The notes under the pieces were generated by a model. It was not told the origin of the DNA, ran no database searches, and saw only the letters and a list, made by a program, of their open reading frames with translations. A program made the translations under genes and the position numbers. Shown in pieces: positions 6,881 to 11,863 of a stretch of DNA of 11,863 nucleotides. The stretch's first letter is position 1. The number at the start of each line of letters is the position of its first letter. Origin of the DNA: Mycoplasma sp. CAG:877 (lineage in GTDB: Bacteria; Bacillota_I; Bacilli_A; RF39; UBA660); contig HF992493.1 in assembly GCA_000433455.1 (NCBI GenBank), positions 42,624 to 54,486 on the forward strand, read 5' to 3'.

Positions 6881-7797
6881 TTTATAAGAAATCTTGCATA
6901 GTATTCTTCAAAACATAAGTCATTATCATGGATGTATTTTGCTATTTCTTTACCAACATAACGATAGTGCCATGATTCGTATTGATAACCGGTTTCTGTT
7001 ACTTTGTTTTCTGGGAAACGAAGTATAAAACCAAACTTGTAAGCGTTTTCTTGCATCCAAGTAAATTCTTTAGTTTTTTCAAAGTTTGTAAAGTATTCTT
7101 TACCATTATCAATATCAACAGCAAGACCAGTTTGATGTTCTGAGTATCCAGGTCTTGCAGAATAGGTATCAGCAGCTTCGTAACCATCTCTTTTTGCATA
7201 ATTGTTATATAAAGTGTTTTGATAGGCATAATCTCTATAACTTGACATGGCTCTTATTGTATAATTTTCTGATTTAGCAGCTTTAGCCATTTCTTGGAAA
7301 GCTTCTTTAGCATAACTAACTAATTTTAAAGATTTTGAGGAGTATTCAGAACTTACTGCTTCTAAGTTTTCTGGAATGTATTTTTCAGTTATATAGTTAT
7401 ATTTATTTACTAATATTTTATAAGTATTTTGATATTTGCTTTCTTTAGTGTTGGTATAGTATGCATCATTTAGGCCAATATTTACATTTGTTATTACTTT
7501 TTCAATTGATAAGTCTTTATTTTTATTACGATATTCTTGATACTTTTCAGTGTTTTCATCGATATAGTAGTCTAAGTCTTTTTTTGCTTTTTCTAGTTCA
7601 GTTAGTTCTTTTTCTTCTTTTGAGTTATCTTTATTATTGTTAGTTTTTGTATTTTTTTCTTCAGTACTATTTTTATCATTCTTTTTATTAGTAGTTTCTA
7701 ATTTTTTTATTCCATAAGTTATACTTATAATTATTAAAAGTATACAGATTATAAATATTAGAAAGTTTTTAGTTTTTATTTTTCTTTTTTTCTTCAC
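6877..7797 (-). CDS. VanY-type D-alanyl-D-alanine carboxypeptidase (peptidase M15B)
   Basis: This zinc peptidase removes the terminal D-Ala from peptidoglycan stem peptides outside the membrane. It has a basic N-terminus, one membrane anchor (about 11-30), a long Lys/Asn/Glu-rich linker (about 33-70), a helical segment, and the M15B domain from about 150. Zinc-site motifs are SEHQTGLAVDID (His221, Asp228) and ESWHYRYVG (catalytic Glu274, His277); SSYRDYAYQ and ARPGYSEH are typical of VanY. The frame is open back to an ATG at 7824, but AAGGTG (7809-7804) sits just before GTG 7797, which gives a normal MKKKRKIK start and 306 residues, so that start is preferred. There are no vanR/S/H/A/X genes nearby, so this is a housekeeping wall enzyme rather than a resistance cassette. 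A weak promoter (TTGAAA 7866-7861, TATACA 7845-7840) may drive it. Confidence 0.93.
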   Translation of the reverse strand: MKKKRKIKTKNFLIFIICILLIIISITYGIKKLETTNKKNDKNSTEEKNTKTNNNKDNSKEEKELTELEKAKKDLDYYIDENTEKYQEYRNKNKDLSIEKVITNVNIGLNDAYYTNTKESKYQNTYKILVNKYNYITEKYIPENLEAVSSEYSSKSLKLVSYAKEAFQEMAKAAKSENYTIRAMSSYRDYAYQNTLYNNYAKRDGYEAADTYSARPGYSEHQTGLAVDIDNGKEYFTNFEKTKEFTWMQENAYKFGFILRFPENKVTETGYQYESWHYRYVGKEIAKYIHDNDLCFEEYYARFLIK

Positions 7798-7869
7798 ATG
7801 TATCACCTTACTATATAATAGCATTATTTTTGCTCTTTATGTATATTTTTTAAGATCTTTTTTCAAACC

Positions 7870-7896
7870 TTGATATTGAACGAAATATAGTATAAT
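7870..7896 (+). promoter_or_regulatory. Candidate promoter of the decayed surface-protein gene
   Basis: TATAAT at 7891-7896 is perfect. TTGATA at 7870-7875 is a fair -35 but only 15 bases away. It stands 20 bases before the remnant start codon at 7917, back to back with the possible minus-strand promoter. Its survival suggests the pseudogene could still be transcribed. Confidence 0.4.
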
Positions 7897-7916
7897 AAAA
7901 TAGGATTGGTTGTATC

Positions 7917-8740
7917 ATGAATAAGGGTAAAAAATTAATATTATTAAACAATTTATTTTGTTGTACTAACTTTATTTATTGGTGTAGGTTATGCTAATGT
8001 TAGTTCTACAGATTTAGATATAACAGGAAGTCTTGCGGCTAAGCCACAAGATGGTATTTTTATAGAAGATGCTAAGTATTATGCTGATGAGTTTTATGAT
8101 AATGCGGATATTATATTTAGTCTTGATGGTATAGAAAAGGGAGATATAGTTGATCCTAATACCAGTAAGAGTTTTTCTATTATATTTAAGTATTCTAATA
8201 TTACAAGTATAACTAATAATACTTTGAATTCTTATTTAAATTTTAGGTTTGTTAAAGCGGGAAATTTAAAGTCTATTGGATCAAATGCTTATACTGGTGA
8301 GTTTTGGGCATATAGAGATTCTATAACTAAGTGTAGATGGTTCGACAAGTTTTGATGTTTCAGAAGGGCAAGATGGTTCTGTAATGTCACATTTTGTTTC
8401 AAATTGAGATTCAACTTATACATTGTATTATATTGTAATGAGTGCACCAGTTAATTCATAATATTTATTTTCTGGTTTTAAGAAAGTTACTGCTATAGAG
8501 AATATTAATTATTTAGATACAAGTAAAGTTACTAACATGAGTAATTTGTTTAATAATGATAATAGTTTGGTAAGTCTTGACTTAAGTAGTTTTGATATGT
8601 GTAAGGTTACTAATACAGGTTCTATGTTAGGTTATACTATTGGTGTAATAGCAGGTTATGCTAGAATACAAGCTGATGCTGATATATTTAATGCTATTGA
8701 AAGTAAACCATCTACTTATTCGTTTGTAGTATTGAATTAG
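7917..8740 (+). pseudogene. Broken secreted DUF285/BspA-like surface protein gene
   Basis: Reading across frames rebuilds one protein. MNKGKKLILL begins at 7917, then the frame slips between about 7947 and 7990. The second frame gives a signal-like LTLFIGVGYANVSSTDLDITGSL and continues to about 8330, followed by a second slip around 8335-8345. The third frame runs to 8740 but carries TGA at 8405-8407 and TAA at 8459-8461. The last part has YLDTSKVTNMSNLF and LVSLDLSSFDM, the hallmark of DUF285 (Mycoplasma lipoprotein / BspA-like) repeats, then a closing IESKPSTYSFVV-type end. Two frameshifts plus two stops mean it is inactivated. The short open stretch at 8537-8740 is a remnant, not a gene. 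Intact relatives are secreted, often repeated, surface proteins. Only about one repeat remains, so internal deletion is also likely. Confidence 0.82.
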
Positions 8741-8754
8741 TAGTAATTACCTTT

Positions 8755-8786
8755 ACTTCTTCTAAGGGTTTGGGAGAAGTTTTTTT
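8755..8786 (+). terminator. Rho-independent terminator after the pseudogene
   Basis: ACTTCTTC (8755-8762) pairs with GGAGAAGT (8773-8780), eight pairs with one G-T and a 10-base loop, followed by a T-run to 8786. It is intact although the gene it served is broken. Confidence 0.75.
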
Positions 8787-8833
8787 ACGAATAATTTGAC
8801 AGTCCTTTACATAATAATTGATAGGAGGTAGAC

Positions 8834-9997
8834 ATGAGATTTATATGTAAAGTTTTGTGTAAAATACTAGTCATTACGATGATTATATGTCCATTGTTTG
8901 TAGATGCAGAAGAAGTTGAGCCTATTGTAAATGCTAAAGCTGGTTTATTAATTGAAGCTAATACAGGAAAGATTATTTATGAAAAAAATAAAAATGAAAA
9001 GTTAGCTGTTGCTTCTATGACGAAGATGGTTGCTCAAATAATTATATTAGAACAGGTAGAGAGTGGAAAGATTAAATGGAGTGATGTAGTTACAGTTAGT
9101 AAAAATGCTGCTGATATGGGTGGATCACAAATATATATTAGTGAAGGTGAAAAGATTACTGTTGAGGATTTAATGAAGGGTATATCAATGGCTTCAGGCA
9201 ATGATGCGACTGTAGCGATGGCAGAAGTAATTGCTGGTAGTGAAGAGAAGTTTGTTAAATTGATGAATAAAAAAGTAAAAGAGTTGGGACTTAAAAATAC
9301 TGTTTTTAAGAATTGTACAGGACTTGATGAAGAAGGACATTATTCTAGTGCTTATGATATGGCTATGATTGCTAGAGAATTGGTTATTAATCATCCAGAG
9401 ATATTAAGGTTTTCTTCAATGTATGAAGACTATTTGAGAGAGAATACTGATAATAAATTTTGGCTTGTTAATACAAATAAGTTAGTACGTTTTTATGAGG
9501 GGGCGGATGGTTTAAAAACAGGTCATACAGATAATGCAGGATATTGTTTAGCAGCTACAGCAAAGAAAAATAATATGAGACTTATTGCTATTGTATTAGG
9601 AGAAGATAATAGTAAGACTAGAAATAGTGAGGCTATGGCTTTATTAGATTATGGATTTTTACATACTAAGTTTAATTTATTAAAAGAAAAGGGAACAATT
9701 ATTAAAAAAGTAAAATTAGATAAATCTAATAGAGAAAAGGTCGATATTATTTTAAAAGATGATTTAGGAGTAGTGGAATTAGTTGATGATAGTAAGCATA
9801 AATATGATTATAATATAAAAATAGATGATATTAAGTTACCTATATCTAGTGGGGATGTGGTTGGTAAAATAGAAGTTGTTTCTAAGAATAAGACTATTGT
9901 GACTGGAGACTTAATAATAAATAAAGATGCTAAGAAACTTAGTATATGGGAACTTTTTTATAATTCGTTTAGAGGAATTTGTTCAGGAGAAATATAA
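8834..9997 (+). CDS. dacF: Serine-type D-Ala-D-Ala carboxypeptidase (DacF/PBP5 family, S11)
   Basis: This is a low-molecular-weight penicillin-binding protein of 387 residues, of normal length, that trims D-Ala from peptidoglycan. A signal peptide occupies about 1-25 (cleavage near VDA). All three active-site motifs are intact: Ser61-Met-Thr-Lys64 (ASMTKM), Ser121-Gly-Asn123 (MASGNDA) and Lys228-Thr-Gly230 (DGLKTGHT). The PBP5 C-terminal beta domain spans about 285-360, and a final amphipathic stretch (LSIWELFYNSFRG) would hold it on the outer membrane face. The symbol is by family resemblance; dacA is equally possible. AGGAGG at 8823-8828 is 5 bases before the ATG. A perfect TTGACA lies at 8796-8801, but no good -10 stands 16-18 bases after it, so the promoter is unresolved. 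It is transcribed alone, between two terminators. Confidence 0.95.
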   Translation: MRFICKVLCKILVITMIICPLFVDAEEVEPIVNAKAGLLIEANTGKIIYEKNKNEKLAVASMTKMVAQIIILEQVESGKIKWSDVVTVSKNAADMGGSQIYISEGEKITVEDLMKGISMASGNDATVAMAEVIAGSEEKFVKLMNKKVKELGLKNTVFKNCTGLDEEGHYSSAYDMAMIARELVINHPEILRFSSMYEDYLRENTDNKFWLVNTNKLVRFYEGADGLKTGHTDNAGYCLAATAKKNNMRLIAIVLGEDNSKTRNSEAMALLDYGFLHTKFNLLKEKGTIIKKVKLDKSNREKVDIILKDDLGVVELVDDSKHKYDYNIKIDDIKLPISSGDVVGKIEVVSKNKTIVTGDLIINKDAKKLSIWELFYNSFRGICSGEI

Positions 9998-10010
9998 GTT
10001 TCTTCTTTTT
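9985..10010 (+). terminator. Terminator overlapping the end of the carboxypeptidase gene
   Basis: AGGAGAAA (9985-9992) pairs with TTTCTTCT (9999-10006), with one G-T pair and a 6-base loop containing the TAA stop, followed by T's to 10010. The left arm is coding sequence. Confidence 0.65.
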
Positions 10011-10018
10011 ATTTTATG

Positions 10019-10027
10019 TGTTATAAT
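10019..10027 (+). promoter_or_regulatory. Extended -10 promoter of the SGNH hydrolase gene
   Basis: TGTTATAAT is a perfect TATAAT (10022-10027) with the TGn extension. No convincing -35 is present, which is common for extended -10 promoters. The predicted start is near 10034, shortly before GGAGG at 10042-10046. Confidence 0.6.
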
Positions 10028-10053
10028 TAAAGAGATTATTTGGAGGAGTTTAT

Positions 10054-11019
10054 ATGGCTAATAATAAAAAGAAAAATCAAAATAGAAATAGTAATACAAC
10101 TAATAATTATAGAAATAATAGTAATAAATATAGTAGATATCAAAAGAATGAAGATAAGTATAATGATGACTTAGATGCTACTGTTAATTTAGATACGAGT
10201 TTTATAGAAGCAAGAGGTAAGAATAGAAAGAAAGTTGTGGAAAAGGCTTTAGAAAATAATAGAAAAGAGTTTGAAAATTTACAAAGAGAAGAGAGAAAAG
10301 AAAAGTCTAATAGTTCTTTACATTTAATAATAGTTTTATTAGTTTGTTTGTGTGTAGGTTTGATTGGATTTGATATATATTATTTTACTAATATTAATGA
10401 TAATAAACCAAGAAAAGAAATTATATATAAAGAACAAAAAGTGGTAGAAGAAGTAGTTGATGAAAATATACTATTTTTAGGAGATTCACTTACTCATAGA
10501 TATGATTTGAGTAAGTATTATGAGAAGTTTAATGTAGTTAATTCTGGTATTGATGGTAATAAGACTAGTGATATTTTAAGTGATATGAAAGCTAGAGTAT
10601 ATGATTATAATCCTTCTAAAGTAGTTTTACTTATTGGTATAAATGATCTTTGTGGTGATGTAAGTGGAGAAGAGGTTGTTAAAAATATTGGGGAAATTGT
10701 TAAGTTAATTAAAGAAAATAGACCTTATGCTAAAATATATTTAGAGTCTATTTATCCAATTAATAAAACTGTTGATGATAAGATTAATGGTTATGTTAGA
10801 GACTTTTCTATAAGTAATGATGATATAGTTGATATTAATAAGAAGTTGGAGAGTCTTGCTAAGGATGAGAATATTACGTATATTGATATGTTTAATGAAC
10901 TTGTTGATAGTGATGGTAATTTGAAGTTAGAATATACTGAGGAAGGTTTACATATGTCTGATGATGGATATGATAAAATTACTGAGGTTCTTATTAAATA
11001 TATTAAAGAGAATGATTAG
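10054..11019 (+). CDS. Membrane-anchored SGNH/GDSL hydrolase
   Basis: This is a 321-residue protein with three parts. Residues 1-87 are hydrophilic, Asn/Lys-rich at first, then charged and helical (about 55-85), and probably cytoplasmic. One membrane helix spans about 89-111. The SGNH esterase domain, from about 137, should lie outside the cell. Block I is FLGDSLTHRYD (nucleophile Ser145), block II is NSGIDGNKTSD (Gly168), block III is LIGINDL (Asn197) and block V is EEGLHMSDDGY (His300). The catalytic Asp normally three residues before the His is Glu297. The family includes PAF-acetylhydrolase-like esterases and deacylases of wall or exopolysaccharide; the substrate here is unknown. The outward domain and the wall-enzyme neighbours suggest an envelope polymer. 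It has GGAGG at 10042-10046, its own promoter and its own terminator. Confidence 0.9.
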   Translation: MANNKKKNQNRNSNTTNNYRNNSNKYSRYQKNEDKYNDDLDATVNLDTSFIEARGKNRKKVVEKALENNRKEFENLQREERKEKSNSSLHLIIVLLVCLCVGLIGFDIYYFTNINDNKPRKEIIYKEQKVVEEVVDENILFLGDSLTHRYDLSKYYEKFNVVNSGIDGNKTSDILSDMKARVYDYNPSKVVLLIGINDLCGDVSGEEVVKNIGEIVKLIKENRPYAKIYLESIYPINKTVDDKINGYVRDFSISNDDIVDINKKLESLAKDENITYIDMFNELVDSDGNLKLEYTEEGLHMSDDGYDKITEVLIKYIKEND

Positions 11020-11034
11020 TCATTTTCTTTTTTT
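11005..11034 (+). terminator. Terminator overlapping the end of the SGNH hydrolase gene
   Basis: AAAGAGAATGA (11005-11015) pairs with TCATTTTCTTT (11020-11030), eleven pairs with one G-T and a TTAG loop that includes the TAG stop, followed by T's to 11034. The whole left arm encodes the last residues. Confidence 0.8.
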
Positions 11035-11075
11035 ATGTGCATATATTTAAGTGTAGAAAGGAATGAATAATATTT

Positions 11076-11336
11076 ATGGAAACACTTAAAGTAAGTAGTA
11101 AGTCTAATCCAAATAGCGTAGCAGGTGCTCTAGCAAATGTGTTTAGAGAGAAAGGTAGTGTTGAGATTCAAGCAGTTGGTGCTGGTGCTTTAAATCAAGC
11201 TATTAAAGCAGTAGCAATTGCTAGAGGATTTGTTGCTCCATCAGGTAAGAATTTAGTTTGTATTCCGGCTTTTCAGGATATTGCAATTGATGGAGAAGAA
11301 AGAACTGCAATTAAATTAATTATAGAGGCTAAATAG
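11076..11336 (+). CDS. spoVS: Stage V sporulation protein S (SpoVS)
   Basis: This 86-residue protein is nearly superimposable on Bacillus SpoVS: METLKVSSKSNPNSVAGALA, then VEIQAVGAGALNQAIKAVAIARGFVAPSG, then CIPAFQDIAIDGEERTAIKLI. It has the Alba-like SpoVS fold and is a small cytoplasmic, probably nucleic-acid-binding regulator. In B. subtilis it influences spore coat and septation steps, but it is also found in bacteria that do not form spores. The ribosome site AAAGGA at 11057-11062 is rather far from the ATG (13 bases), and no better start exists in frame. A weak TATATT at 11042-11047 could be its -10, without a good -35. It stands alone between two terminators, and no other sporulation gene is visible in the window. 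Confidence 0.96.
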   Translation: METLKVSSKSNPNSVAGALANVFREKGSVEIQAVGAGALNQAIKAVAIARGFVAPSGKNLVCIPAFQDIAIDGEERTAIKLIIEAK

Positions 11337-11344
11337 CCTCTTTT
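11324..11344 (+). terminator. Terminator overlapping the end of spoVS
   Basis: AGAGGCT (11324-11330) pairs perfectly with AGCCTCT (11335-11341) around an AAAT loop, followed by T's. The TAG stop (11334-11336) sits at the loop edge, so the left arm is coding sequence. Confidence 0.8.
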
Positions 11345-11378
11345 CTTTTGTAATTTTCTTTATATTATTGGTATTATG

Positions 11379-11387
11379 TGGTAAACT
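11379..11387 (+). promoter_or_regulatory. Possible extended -10 promoter of the zinc-ribbon gene
   Basis: TGGTAAACT has a TGn extension and a fair -10, with a weak TTTATA (11359-11364) 17 bases upstream. It lies after the spoVS terminator and before GGAGG at 11400-11404. This is a tentative reading in AT-rich DNA. Confidence 0.3.
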
Positions 11388-11413
11388 AGTATTGATAATG
11401 GAGGTAATGATAT

Positions 11414-11863
11414 ATGGCAGAAGAAATGATTACTTGTGATCGATGTGGTGCTGTTTATAAAAAAAGTATGCGTTATTGTATGAAATGTGGCAAACTTAAT
11501 TATAGCCATCCGGATAATGCCTCTATGTTGAAATATGAACCTAAAGAAGAAATTGGTGTTACAAAGTTTAATATAGGTAGAGCAGGAGATACTAGAGTTA
11601 ATCCTTTGTCTTTTGAATCTTCTTTTAGATATTCTTTGGCTGATAAAGCAGGTAGTAAAGTTTTGTGTATTATTTTTAATATAGTTTTATTAGTGGTTTT
11701 GTTAGGTGTAGTGTTTTTATTCTTCTATAATAGATATGGTAATTTGACTGTTACTATTTCTTCAAATCAGTTTTGTATAGCGATGGCTTTTGTAATTTTC
11801 TTTCAACTAGAATCTATTGCGATGCAGTTTATGTATATGAAAGCTAATAAACCTTGGTGGTCA
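11414..11863 (+). CDS. Zinc-ribbon membrane protein, N-terminal part
   Basis: The frame is open from ATG 11414 to the window edge, giving 150 residues, so this is a partial gene; GGAGG at 11400-11404 supports the start. Residues 8-25 form a zinc ribbon, CDRC followed by CMKCG (Cys8, Cys11, Cys22, Cys25). A polar linker (about 30-75) leads to two membrane helices at about 85-107 and 120-145. The end, MKANKPWW, resembles the KAGKPGW motif that opens DUF5684-type multi-pass domains, so a zinc ribbon joined to such a domain is likely; this is a guess from a short motif. The function is unknown. The zinc ribbon would be cytoplasmic in such proteins. Confidence 0.82.
   Translation, partial: MAEEMITCDRCGAVYKKSMRYCMKCGKLNYSHPDNASMLKYEPKEEIGVTKFNIGRAGDTRVNPLSFESSFRYSLADKAGSKVLCIIFNIVLLVVLLGVVFLFFYNRYGNLTVTISSNQFCIAMAFVIFFQLESIAMQFMYMKANKPWWS

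Noticed and set aside
7461..7643. Plus-strand 60-residue hydrophobic reading frame
   Set aside because: It is antisense to the Lys/Glu-rich linker of the VanY-type gene, which produces a false Leu/Phe-rich frame, and no ribosome site precedes it.
6877..7797. Part of a vancomycin-resistance cluster because of the VanY-like enzyme
   Set aside because: There is no ligase, dehydrogenase, VanX dipeptidase or two-component system nearby, and VanY-like M15B enzymes are common housekeeping proteins.
7917..8740. Use of TGA as tryptophan (Mycoplasma-like code), which would remove one stop in this region
   Set aside because: All intact genes here use TGG for Trp and have no internal TGA. The region also has an in-frame TAA and two frameshifts that recoding would not fix.
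8537..8740. A separate 67-residue gene
   Set aside because: It has no ribosome site and is the in-frame end of the decayed DUF285-like protein, whose similarity continues upstream past the ATG.
9194..9394. Minus-strand open frame inside the DacF gene, and similar ones at 90-275, 301-501 and 6999-7229
   Set aside because: They are antisense or alternate-frame shadows of well-supported genes, without ribosome sites or recognisable protein features.

Overview
The window looks like part of a low-GC Bacillota chromosome. It is very AT-rich, has strong GGAGG-type ribosome binding sites, SigA-like promoters with TATAAT, a Bacillus-type SufB/SufU pair and a very well conserved SpoVS. Tryptophan is written TGG in every intact gene and no intact gene contains an internal TGA, so the standard bacterial code applies. 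Two D-Ala-D-Ala carboxypeptidases and a sortase indicate a walled, Gram-positive cell. The mix of short low-complexity N-termini, a thioester surface protein and a BspA-like surface protein resembles uncultured gut Bacilli (RF39/TANB77-like lineages). That placement is an inference from protein style, not a measured phylogeny.

Layout. (1) 1-2100: the 3' end of an iron-sulfur assembly operon, with the sufU tail, an unrecognised 174-residue protein and sufB, closed by a hairpin terminator. (2) 2136-4345: a short single-stranded DNA-binding protein with its own promoter and terminator, then a GNAT acetyltransferase translationally coupled to a pyrimidine-nucleoside phosphorylase. (3) 4354-6847: an apparent surface-display operon with a strong extended -10 promoter. 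It encodes a thioester-domain (TQXA) wall-anchored protein ending in an IPDTG sorting signal, a sortase and a five-pass membrane protein. (4) 6848-7797, minus strand: a VanY-type carboxypeptidase convergent with the operon and sharing a bidirectional terminator with it. (5) 7917-8740: a decayed gene for a secreted DUF285/BspA-like protein, with two frameshifts and two in-frame stops. (6) 8834-11336: three separately terminated genes, namely a DacF-type penicillin-sensitive carboxypeptidase, a membrane-anchored SGNH hydrolase and spoVS. (7) 11414-end: the start of a zinc-ribbon membrane protein cut off by the window edge.

Much of the window serves the cell envelope. The two carboxypeptidases should trim peptidoglycan stem peptides. 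The sortase should attach the thioester protein to the wall. The SGNH enzyme faces outward and may act on acylated wall or surface polymers. The most interesting points are the three-gene surface operon, a sortase in which the usual active-site arginine appears to be glutamine, an unknown protein embedded between sufU and sufB, and a rotted surface-protein gene. No mobile element, tRNA, rRNA or CRISPR array was seen.
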